Assembly: GCA_033002965.1 (NCBI GenBank)
Contig: JAURVB010013256.1
Span: 20,299-84,298 of the forward strand
Source: Piper betle
Lineage: Eukaryota > Streptophyta > Magnoliopsida > Piperales > Piperaceae
Direction: 5' to 3'
DNA length: 64,000 nt
The position numbers were made by a program, and so were the translations under genes. Shown here in pieces: positions 48,726-59,780 of the stretch. The stretch's first letter is position 1. The number at the start of each line of letters is the position of its first letter. Below the pieces are notes generated by a model. That model was not told the origin of the DNA, did not search any database, and saw only the letters and a list, made by a program, of their open reading frames with translations.

Positions 48726-51401
48726 TGTAAAGACCCACCCGAACCTTACCGGGTGTTACTTAAAAATATAATTTGTTGTAAACATAACATTCTAGAACAT
48801 GAATTGCAATACTGTGTAAATCAGCCTAGAATATATAAATCATAAAAATAAAACATGTTCTGATAGCATATGACAATATATAAAATAACCGTCCCACAGT
48901 CTCGGACCGTTTCCCACAGCCACAATTATAACACAAGAGGGTAAAAGGAAGTCTAATTTATTATCTATTCACCGTACCTAGGTTGGTAAAAGAACCACCA
49001 ACCACACTTCTATTCTTCAGTTCAAAGCTGCTCACCGCGGAGGCAATTCCGCATTAATTATAAAACCACTAAGCTGCATAATTAAATGAAACAAGTCAAT
49101 AAAATCCCTACTATGGTTTCAAGAGTCTTTTAGTTGTTATGAGCCTATGCTGAGCTCGTTATATGCTGGGAGGGGTGCCCACCCCATCCAGCTACCATCC
49201 CATGCATGCGCACACACGCTACATGGCCCACGGCCTGTAGTTACCGATATTTTCCATTGACTCACCCTTTCGGTATCCCAAGTGCATAATGGGTCGTCTT
49301 GCGCCATTGCGCCCTGTCACCCCTTTCAGCATGGGGGTCAGGTGTTCAATCTTTCTGGGAGTGCTGCCTTGTGCCGAATTAAGTCAACCTCAGTTGCATC
49401 CAGCGCTTGGTGGTCAGATACTCAAGTTGACCAAGACTCCCACATAGAAATTTTAATGGTGCGGCCCCGTGTCGGACTGAGTCAATTCCTTGACCCCGGT
49501 TGCACTCGGTGCTTGGTGGTCAAATCTTGGCTCAAGCCAACCATGGCTGCCAATGAGGGAAAATACAACATTTTAAATAATTATACGGACCTGGATAGTT
49601 TGTATGTGAACTCACAGCTGTGACCAATGATCCTAATCTGAATGAGAACATAGAATTATACATAAATATAATTTTATTCGAGTAGCAATGCATGCAACTA
49701 AATGACTAATATATATCACTATTAAAATTCAACAATAATAAATATTAAATTATTCATGTGATATAATCATTTAAATCCTACTTTACATTTTAAATTTATT
49801 ATCTAAATCATAATTCACATTTCACTAATGATAAAGTAATTATTAACTTATAAAAAAGTATTTAATTTTCCTTTGAGGTGATAATTACTTAACCCCGATC
49901 TTGATGATTTAGTTTACGGTTATAATTTTTAATTGCTATTATTATTCATAGCAATGTAATTAATTAAGTTGTTCGATTAAATTATTTAAAATTATTTGTA
50001 TTATTCTAATTTAAAGATATTACTAATACAATTATTTTAAATTATTCAACTCAATAAAGTTTCGAACTTTGTTTATTTTCATTATGCTATTTAGGTTCAG
50101 CGCTTATGATTTTTACCCGATTATAGTTTAATAACCATTTTCTACCTTATTGACTCATTATTAAAATAATCACTTTATTTACCTAATATTAAATTTAATA
50201 TGGTAAATGTGAAATCTTTATTTCATTAATCCCTTATAAACATCAGATTTAAAATTAATCATTTATAGTAAGCCGATTAATTATCGACCGTTTATCATTA
50301 CCATATTTTTATTACTTATATCCATGTCAATTTCGTGCAATAATTAATTAGTTTAGTAACTTTACCCATAACCCATAAAATGATTATTTTTAAAGATTTA
50401 TTACGAGTTAGTATTATTTTTTAACTCGAGTCGGTATCGAGTCAACCCATATTTACAAAACTGCCATCTTCTTCTTGTCCAGCGTCCTTCTCCTACCTTC
50501 TTCTTTACACCAGAAAACAGGTCCTGGCGCCTTCTTTTCATCCCAAAACTAGATCACTTCCTTCCCTAACTGCTTCCCTTCCCTAGCAATCCAATTGGAA
50601 GTATAAAGCTCGTGCTTTACAGCAACCATCCATGTCCAAACTCTATTCTGCACCAAGACGCGACTCCTGGCCAGCAGCACTGCCGGGACTGCAAGGTGAT
50701 CTCCGTCTGGCCAGCAGCACCACCGGGAACTCTTCCCTTCTCCCTGCATGACAACCCAACGTCAAGGCCAAGCGCTGTGAGCTTGCACGGCGTGAGCCTT
50801 GGCCAGCGAACTGGTATAGGTGTCTTGAGTCAGCGTTCATACTTGAAATTCTACCCACAAACCATTGTAACTCCACCACCCATCGGCAGCAAGGGTCTAG
50901 GTGAGCCATCCCTTTGACCCAGCAACCAGAGAGGTTGTCGGGGGTGTGAGGGGCTGCGTTGCAATTGTTTACAGTCGTCCATCCTTGCCCAAATTCTTGC
51001 ACTTGTCGGCCATGGCGAATTTCAATTTACAATTTAGTTTTAGTTGTTTATTGTTGATTTCAGACTTTATTTCTTATGTTTATCAAGCTTATTGTCAATT
51101 AAAAAGAATATGCTTGCAAGAAAATTAAGAAGAGGGAGATAGGGAGGATACCCAAGCAAAGAGGAAGAAGTCGGCACCGGTAAGGAAGAGGAGAAGAAAA
51201 TGTGAACGAAGGCTAGGGTGAGGAGGACGTCCCTCATAAAAATAAAATGAAATGATGGCTAGGGTATGTGAAAACACCCCAACACCAGTATTTCGTTTAA
51301 CCGGGTAAATAATAAAATGGGTAATAATTAACCAGGTAGAGAATATAATATGTTTGGTCCTTCCCGGACCGCATCAAAAAAATTTTTTCACAGTCTTTAC
51401 A
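48726..51401 (-). repeat. Solo LTR inserted in gag, minus strand
   Basis: 2676 bp from TGTAAAGACCC to GTCTTTACA, flanked by AAAAG at 48721-48725 and 51402-51406. Both ends and the duplication are intact and there is no interior, so it is a textbook solo LTR left by LTR-LTR recombination. It has no minisatellite; its variable zone holds two conserved-block copies (about 49370-49440 and 49465-49545). Confidence 0.92.
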
Positions 51402-52185
51402 AAAAGCGTATAGGGCTCTGTCTGTGCCCCACCTCCATCAAGTGAGGTTGGCAACATGCATGCTTCAGGAGGAAGCATCTTACTGGTGGAAATCCATGGA
51501 AAAAACCACATTCCATCGACGTGAGATTTCTTCCATCACGTGGGCAGAATTTGTGGCAGCTTTCAATGGACAATATTTTCCAGAGCCCGTTGTCCAGAAG
51601 AAAGCACTAGAGTTCACCAATTTGGTTCAGGGGGAGGATTCAGTCTGGGAATATGCCAAGAAATTCTTACAGCTTGAGCGTTTTGCACCTGGGATTCTGG
51701 CAACTGATAAGGCTAGAGCTGACAAATTCTTTTGGGGATTGAAGCCAGAATTGAGGGGTAAGATTGCTACAGCGCCAAGGAGTACGATAACCGAAGTGAT
51801 CGACTCAGCCACTACTCAGGAATTGGTGTTCGAGTATGACCGTACACAGAAGCAAGGAAAGGTTACTTCACAGCACAAAAATGCCAACCCTGTTAGTAAC
51901 CAAAATAGGTCAGCAGGACACCAGCAACAGAACTACCGAGGGAACATAGAGGGGAACCTTAAAAGGAAGTTTGAGGATATCCCGTTGAGGCGATGTCAAA
52001 ATTGCAACAAGATGCATTCAGGGAAATGTAGGGAGCCCTGTAGGTGCTACAACTGCGGAAGGATGGGACACATACAGAGGGAGTGTTGTCAGCCTCCGAA
52101 GCAACAACAGGAGTAGCCTGAGAAAGGGAAGGCACTAGCTCCTATTCGCTACCCGACACCTGCACAACCGGCAGACAAAGGGAAG
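51402..52185 (+). pseudogene. gag: Gag core and zinc knuckle after the solo LTR
   Basis: Resumes in the same frame: RALSVPHLHQVRLATCMLQ, then WWKSMEK and WAEFVAAFNGQYFPE of the Gag core, and the CCHC knuckle CYNCGRMGHIQREC (about 52048-52089). A TAG at 52114-52116 follows QQQE. The remnant at about 2556 reads CAG at the same place, so this stop is a C-to-T change. The reading frame then continues into the protease. Confidence 0.92.
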
Positions 52186-53931
52186 GTGAAACTCTATGCA
52201 GTTGAAGTCGACGATGTTGAGGAGGATGATCACACTGTCCGAGGTAAAATTCTAATCGAAGGAGTCATTGTGGATGTTTTATTTGATTTGGGGTGTACAC
52301 ATTCATTCATTTCATCTCAAATAGTCAAGAGGTTAGGACTCCAAGCATCCCCATTATCCAAGTCCTATAGAGTCACTACTGCAACGGGAGACGGTGAAGT
52401 CACAACTTTGGGAGTGACTAACCTATCCTTAGATATACAAGGGAAACCCTATGTGTGGAACTTTATCATGTATGGGGTAAAAGGGTATGATGTACTATTG
52501 GGAATGGACTGGTTGTCTGCACACCAGGCTTTTCTTGACTGTAAAGGGAAGAGAGTGGTGACAAAACCTTGTAATTGTGAGATGGGAGTCATTTTCCAAG
52601 GGTCATTGCATGATCCATCTTCTTGTATCGTGTCGATCGGTGAGGCAGTCGAGTTGTTTGGTGAGGGTTGTAAAGCCTTTTTGGCTAACTTAGTTGAGTC
52701 TGAGTCCAAACCCAAAGAGTTGTCCATGATTCCTATGGTAGCAGAGTTTCCCGATGTATTCCTAGACGAACTTCCAGGGTTACCTCCTAAGCGGGCAGTG
52801 GAGTTCGCCATTGACCTAGCACCTGGAGTAACACCAATTTCTAAAGCACCATACCGCATGGCTCCAGCAGAACTCAAGGAGTTAAAGAGTCAACTAGAAG
52901 AGTTGTTGCAGGTAGGTTTCATCCGACCAAGTACTTCACCCTGGGGAGCCCCTGTTCTTTTTGTGAAGAAGAAGGATGGATCACTTCGGCTGTGTATTGA
53001 CTATCGACAACTCAATCAAGTGACAGTCAAGAATCGGTACCCCTTACCGAGGATTGATGACTTGTTTGATCAGCTAAAAACAGCCGGAGTATTTTCTAAG
53101 ATAGACTTGCGGTCTGGTTATCACCAGTTGCGAGTAAAGGAGTCAGACATACAGAAAACAGCTTTCCGAACACGATATGGACATTATGAGTTTCTGGTCA
53201 TGCCTTTTGGTCTAACAAATGCACCAGCGGCCTTTATGTCACTCATGAACACAGTATTCCACGCATACTTGGACAAGTTTATTATCGTGTTTGTGGACGA
53301 CATTCTGGTCTATTCAAATAATGAAGAAGAGCATGTGAAGCACCTGTCCATTACTCTTCAAGTTCTGAGAGAAAATCAACTGTTTGCCAAGCTCTCAAAG
53401 TGTGACTTCTGGTTGAAGGAGGTAAACTTCCTTGGTCATATTATCTCAAAGGCCGGAGTTGCAGTGGATCCATCAAAAGTGAAAGCAGTCACTGATTGGC
53501 CACAACCCAAGTCAGTCACTGACATCAGAAGCTTTCTTGGTTTAGCGGGTTACTACAGGAAATTCATTAAAGACTTCTCCTTAGTAGCATCGCCGATGAC
53601 CAAACTCACAAGGAAGGGAGTCAAGTTCGAATGGAGTAGTAAGTGTGAGGAGAGTTTCCAGTCTCTAAAGAAGAGTCTAACAACTGCACCAGTCTTGACA
53701 CTGCCAAATGGTAATGAAGGATTCGTAGTCTTCAGTGATGCATCCCTGTTGGGTTTAGGATGTGTCCTTATGCAGGGAGGTAAAGTGGTGGCCTATGCCT
53801 CTCGTCAATTGAAGAATCATGAGCAAAATTATGCAACCCATGACTTGGAACTGGCAGCAGTGGTTTTTGCCCTGAAGATTTGGAGACACTACTTGTATGG
53901 AGCCCAGTTCAAAGTCTTCACTGACCACTAG
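52186..53931 (+). pseudogene. pol: Pol: protease, reverse transcriptase, RNase H
   Basis: Protease motif FDLGCTHSF (about 52280) has Leu where most gypsy proteases have Ser or Thr (DSG/DTG), while the flap-side DVLLGMDWL (about 52489) is normal. RT has [18 protein letters not shown] (about 52943), [24 protein letters not shown] and the catalytic FVDDILVYS (about 53290). The connection [15 protein letters not shown] is followed by RNase H ([15 protein letters not shown], about 53731; [18 protein letters not shown]). The frame ends at TAG 53929-53931 in the motif TDH-SLKY, where Gln is invariant in relatives, again CAG to TAG. Confidence 0.95.
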
Positions 53932-53934
53932 AGT

Positions 53935-55608
53935 TTGAAGTATATCTTCACCCAGAATGACCTTAACCTTCGACAGAGGCGGTGGATAGAGTATTTGAAG
54001 GACTACGACTTCCAAATCTTATACCACCCAGGGAAAGCGAATGTGGTAGCAGACGCGTTGAGTCGGAAGGGCAAGGTGGACAAAGGTCAGCAGCTAGCTA
54101 GACTTTGGGCCATGTCAGCAGAAGTGGTGGCTATCAACCCTGTGGAGCAACTAACAGGGTTACTGGCAAATTTGGTTATTTCCAATGATTTAGTTGATCA
54201 TGTTAAGCTAGCACAAATGGGTGATGAGGAGCTGAATGAAATGTTGGACAAGACTCCTGACATTGTAGCTGATTCCAATAGTGTGATCAAATTTAGAGGA
54301 AGGTTGTGTGTACCCAAGGATGATGCACTGAGGCGGAATATCTTGGAGGAGGCTCATCGCTCAAAGTTCTCGATACACCCTGGAGTTACTAAAATGTATC
54401 AGGATTTAAAGCGAACCTACTGGTGGATTGGGATGAAGAGGGATGTTGTGGATTTTGTCTCCAAGTGTCAGACTTGCCAACAGATCAAAGCCCAACATCA
54501 ACTACCTGGAGGACTATTGCAACCTTTAGAAATACCAACTTGGAAATGGGAGTGTGTCACATGCGATTTTATTGCAAAGCTCCCAAGGACTCAGAAGAAG
54601 CATGACTCCATATGGGTGGTTGTGGACCGACTAACTAAGGTAGCTCACTTCATCCCCACAAAATCAATGAGGACTGCGGAATACCTGGCAGGATTGTATG
54701 TCGACAATATTGTCAAGTTGCATGGGATTCCAAAGGAGATAGTCTCCGACCGAGATCCCCTATTCACCTCACATTTCTGGGAAGCTTTCCAAAAAGCCAT
54801 GGGGACCCAAATCAAGCTGAGTACAGCATATCATCCCCAAACTGATGGTCAGAGTGAGAGGACTATTCAAACTTTGGAAGATTTGTTGCGAGCTTGCATT
54901 CTTGACTGGGGAGGTGACTGGGAGAAACACTTAGCCTTGGCTGAATTTACCTACAATAACTCTTATCAAGCCAGTATAGGGATGGCACCATTTGAAGCCT
55001 TATATGGTAGGCCCTGCAGGTCTCCATCGTGCTGGCTGGAGTCTACCGAAACAGTTATAGTCGGGCCAGAGATGGTGAGGGAAGCAACTGAAAAGGTGAA
55101 ACTCATTCAGCAAAGGCTTAAGGCAGCTCAGGATCGACAGAAGAGTTATGCTGATACTCGAAGGAGGGACCTAGAGTTCCAAGTTGGGGAGTTTGTGTAC
55201 CTAAAGACATCTCCTAGGAAGGGGGTGATCAGATTTAGAACATCAGGGAAGTTGAAGCCAAGATTCATAGGACCGTTCCCAATCCTGGATCGAGTTGGAA
55301 ATTGTGCATATAGACTAGCATTGCCACCAAGCCTAGTTGGAGTACACAATGTTTTCCATGTGTCAATGCTAAAGAAATATGTACGAGATGAAGATCATAT
55401 AATCACAAATTTTGAAGACTTAGAGCTACAATCAAATTTAACCTATGAGGAAAAGCCGATTCGCATCCTGGCAAGAGAAATAAAGACACTCAGGAACAAG
55501 GAAATTCCTTTGGTAAAAGTATTGTGGAAAAATCAGGGGTCAGAGGAAGCTACATGGGAGACTGAACAAGAAATGGCAAGGAAATACCCTAGCCTATTCG
55601 TGGCATAA
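53935..55608 (+). pseudogene. pol: Pol: RNase H end, integrase and chromodomain-like tail
   Basis: Continues in frame after the stop: [17 protein letters not shown] and the linker [10 protein letters not shown]. Integrase zinc finger ligands are in [19 protein letters not shown] and [11 protein letters not shown] (about 54355-54500). The catalytic triad is Asp in CDFIAKLP (about 54563), Asp in SDRDPLFTS (about 54746) and Glu in [11 protein letters not shown] (about 54853). The GPF-type module (RFIGPFPIL) precedes [11 protein letters not shown]. The last 60 residues ([31 protein letters not shown]) match a degenerate Tekay chromodomain, thought to guide integration to heterochromatin. This segment is unbroken. 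Confidence 0.95.
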
Positions 55609-55705
55609 GATTCTTATAATTGTAGTAGCATGAACCGATACCGAAGATAAAATTAATCATGATTGTCCTGTTGCCATTATGATATTTCGGGGACGAAATA
55701 TTTCT

Positions 55706-55718
55706 AAGTTGGGGAGAT
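55706..55718 (+). other. Polypurine tract of the Tekay-like element
   Basis: AAGTTGGGGAGAT directly before TGTAAAGATT. The same tract precedes the LTR at 2630, and CGGGGACGAAATATTTC lies just upstream. Confidence 0.88.
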
Positions 55719-58083
55719 TGTAAAGATTGTGAAATATATATATATATACGTTATTTAAAAATATTTGACTCGGTCTGGGAAGGATCGAACGTTGGACGAA
55801 TTATTATATTATTATTATATTATTATTATATTCTATTATTTACCCGGTTAAATGAAATCTGGTGTTGGGGTGTTTTCCCATACCCTAGCCGTCATTTTCA
55901 TTTTTATTTTGAAGGGGGCGTCTTCCTCACCCTAGCCGCCTACTTCTCATCTTCTTCTCCTTTCTCTTCCTGTGCTGGCTTCCTCTTTGCTTGGGTATTC
56001 TTCCTATCTCGCCTATGTCTTAGTTTGGTCATGCATTCCTATGTTCTTGATTTGTCATAATGTTTGATAGTTGCTAAGTTATGTTTTAAATCTGTAAGCA
56101 TGCAATTCTATGAACGCCATGTGAATTCTGCTGCTTCATCAATTGCATGAATGCCATGTAATTCTGCTAGCTTCATCAATTCTTGATCGCCAAGCTAATA
56201 AATCCTGTCGTGTCATCAACATTTTATGCCATGTAATTAGTTGGTTTAGTGATAATTGAGTTGCAGTCCCTAGTGATCTTATGACTTTTATGCATGGGAT
56301 TGGGGTAATGGGCAACGCATGTAGGGCAATCCTTCGGTGCTGTTCAAGTTAGAGCATCGCATATCAGTTCTTGGCCAAGGCTCACGTCGAGTGTACGCTC
56401 ACAGCTCTTGGCCTTGATGTTGTGGTTCTGTCGTGCGGGGAGATGTGGAAGCGTTCCTGAGCGGTGCTGCTGGCCAGGCGTCGTGCGCTTGGTGCACGGA
56501 CGGTGTTCTAGCCTTGGATAACTGCTGTAAAGCACGAACAGTTGGGCCTATGCTTGCTGCTGTTTATTTTGTTGTTGACGCTTGGTTGGGATGCTCTAGA
56601 TGGTTGTTCAATTGAGGTTGGAGAAGAAGGTCGTGATCTGGTTTTGAGTGCCAAGATAAGGGTTGGAGAAGAAGGTCATGATCTGGTTTTGGTGCCAAGA
56701 TGAGGGTTGGAGAAGAGAAGGTCGGCAGAGGAAGAAGAATCCTTTCGAGTGGCAAACTTGTAAATATAACTTGACTCGACACGGCTCGAGTTAAAAATAT
56801 AATATCTAACTCGTAATAAATCCTTAAAAATTAATTATTCTAATGGTTATGGGTTACAGTTGCTAAACTAATTAATTATTGTACGAAATCACCATGAGTA
56901 ATAAAAATACAGTAATGATAAACTGTTGATAATTAATCGGTGTACTATAAACTATTAATTTAAATCGGATGGTTATAAGTGATTAATGAAATAAAGATTT
57001 CACCTTTACCATATTAAATTTAATACTAGGTAAATAAAGTGATTATTTTAATAACGAGTTAGTAAGGTAGAAAATGGGTTATTAAACTATAATCGTGTAA
57101 AAAATCACAAGCGTTGAACCTAAATAGCATAATGAAAATAAATAAAGTTCGAACCTTTATTGAGTTGAATAATTTAAAATAATTGTATTAATAGTATCCT
57201 TGAATTAGGATAATACAAATTATTTTAAATAATTTAATCGAATGACTTAATTAATTAAATTGCTATTAATAATGATAATGATTAAAGATTAAAATCGTAA
57301 ACTAAATCATCAAGATCGTGGTTAAGTAATTATCATCTCAAAGGAAAATATACTAATAATAGTAATTAAATACTTGTTTATAAGTTAATAATTATTTTAT
57401 CATTAGTTAAGTGTGAATTATGATTTAAATAATTAATTTAAAATGTAAAGTAGGACTTAAATGATTATGTCACATGAATAATTAATTATCTCACTAGACT
57501 TGTTGTAAATGTTGAGAATTTAATACTTAATATTGTTGAATGTTGCACGTCTATTGTAGTTGCATGCATTTCTACTCGAATAAAATTATACTTATGTATA
57601 ATTTTATGTTCTCATTCAGATTAGGATCATTGGTCACAGTTGCAGGTTCACTTACGAACTATGCCAGGTCCATATAATTATTTGAAATGTTGCATTTTCC
57701 CTTTTTGGCAGCCCTGGTCGGCCTGAGCCTAGATTCGACCACCATGCACCGAGTGCAACCGGGGTCAAGGAATTGACTCAGTCCGACACGGGGCCACACC
57801 CTTTAAAATTACTATGTGGGAGTCTTGGTCGACTTGAGTTCATATTCGACCACCATGCGCTGAGTGCAACCGGGGTCGACTCAATTCTACACAGGGCAGC
57901 ACCCCCGGAAAGATTGAATACCTGCCCCCATGCCAAAAGGGGTGACAGGGCGCAGTGGCGCAAGACAGCTCATTATGCACTTGTGATACCGAGAGGGTGA
58001 GTCAATGGCAAATATCGGTAACTATAGGCCGTGGGCCACGTAGCGTGTGTGCGCATGCATGGGATTGGAGCTGGATGGGATGG
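55719..58083 (+). repeat. 3' LTR of the Tekay-like element, first part
   Basis: Starts TGTAAAGATTGTG. Contains a TTACCCGGTTAAATGA motif shared by the family, the GGTTGGAGAAGAAGG direct repeats, the palindrome (57580-57607) and the conserved block twice (about 57715-57795, 57835-57905). Cut after GATGG (58079-58083) by a minus-strand solo LTR; resumes at 62887. Confidence 0.9.
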
Positions 58084-59780
58084 TGTAACGACCTGCCATT
58101 TTTCACAACATTGTGGGCCTAGCTGGCTAGGCGTTACTCACAATTTAGCAAATATGTCTAGCATTTCTAACAAAAACATATATAAAGATCCCACAGTCTT
58201 GGACCGTTTCCCAGTAGCCACACTTATTTCTCAAATAAATAAAAAGGGAGTCCCCATATTTATTTTGCTCCATGCTCTGGTTGTCAATCACTTAATTTCG
58301 TATCTGCACACCTGCGGAGGCAATTCCGCGTTAGTGATTACTACACTAAGTAGTATAATAGATAAAACAAGTCAAGTACATTCCACTATTTCCCTATGTT
58401 CATTTTAATATGCGGTGGAGCAATTCCGCTATACTCCAAAACAATGTGGAGGAGGTATCCGCTGTGATCCACACACCCCGGCCGTAGCCCTTTTGTGGGG
58501 AGGCTACCACTACCATCTCCAGTGCCAGTGCCTCACACACCCCGGCCGTAGCCTTTTTGTGGGGAAGCTATCACTGCACTCAGGTCATTGCTACGCCCCG
58601 TTTGTGGGGAAGCTCTCACTACCAATTCTAGTGCCAGTGCCTCACACACCCCGGCCGTAGCCTTTTTATGGGGAGGCTATCACTGCACTCCAGTGCCAGT
58701 GCCTTGCACACCCCGGCCGTAGCCTTTTTATGGGGAGGCTATCACTGCACTTAAGTGATTGCTACGCCCCGTTTGTGTGGAAGCTCTCACTGCCAACTCT
58801 AGTGCCAGTGACTCACACACCCCGGCCGTAGCCTTTTATGGGGAGGCTATCACTGCACTCAGGTGATTGCTACGCCCCATTTGTGGGGAAGCTCTCACTA
58901 CCAATTCTAGTACCAGTGCCTCACACAACCCGGCCGTGGCCTTTTTATGGGGAGGCTATCACTGCACTCCAGTGCTAGTGCCTTGCACACCCCGGCCGTA
59001 GCCTTTTTATGGGGAGGCTATCACTGCACTCAAGTGATTGCTACGCCCCGTTTGTGTGGAAGCTCTCACTGCCAACTCTAGTGCCAGTGACTCACACACC
59101 CCGGCCGTAGCCTTTTTATGGGGAGGCTATCACTGCACTCAGGTGATTGCTACGCCCCATTTGTGGGGAAGCTCTCACTACCAATTCTAGTACCAGTGCC
59201 TCACACAACCCGGCCGTGGCCTTTTTATGGGGAGGCTATCACTGCACTCCAGTGCTAGTGCCTTGCACACCCCGGCCGTAGCCTTTTTATGGGGAGGCTA
59301 TCCACTGCACTCAAGTGATTGCTACGCCCGTTTGTGGGGAAACTCTCACTGCCAACTCTAGTGCCAGTGCCTCACACACCCCGGCCGTAGCCTTTTTATG
59401 GGGAGGCTATCACTGCACTCAGGTGATTGCTACGCCCCGTTTGTGGGGAAGCTCTCACTGCCAACTCTAGTGCCAGTGCCTCACACACCCCAGTCGTAGC
59501 CTTTTATGGGGAGGCTATCACTGCACTCTAGTGCGATGGAGGAATCGCTGTGCCTCACTCACCCGGCCGTAGCCTTTTTATGGGGTGGCTATCACTCTCC
59601 AAAACAATGTCAATGCATTACACAATTTAGGCACATAATACGACCCCGTGTCAAACTGAGTCAATTCTTTGACCCCGGTTGCACTCGGTGCATGGTGGTC
59701 GAATCTGGGCTCAGGCCGACCTAGGCTACCAACAAAGAAGTACGATGTTCTACCTATTATACGTACCTGACTTGTGATTT
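58084..59780 (-). repeat. Outer solo LTR, left part, with the large type C array
   Basis: Opens TGTAACGACCTGCC inside the host 3' LTR and is split by a second solo LTR after GATTT (59776-59780). It continues at 62574 and closes TCTTTACA at 62886. GATGG at 58079-58083 and 62887-62891 is its target duplication. The right part is only about 310 bp, against about 1650 bp for the equivalent region of the inner copy, so an internal deletion occurred. Confidence 0.9.
58470..59600 (-). repeat. Type C minisatellite, long allele with higher-order repeats
   Basis: The landmark CCCGGCCGTAG recurs at about 58541, 58650, 58712, 58821, 58930, 58991, 59100, 59209 and 59271, so spacings are 109 and 62 bp in a mixed order. 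The block 58821-59100 is repeated almost exactly at 59100-59380 (period about 279). The long unit equals the short unit plus an insert around GTGATTGCTACGCCCC. Confidence 0.92.

Noticed and set aside
48647..51402. Intron in gag
   Set aside because: The interruption has LTR termini and a 5-bp target duplication, and lacks GT-AG borders at the frame junction.
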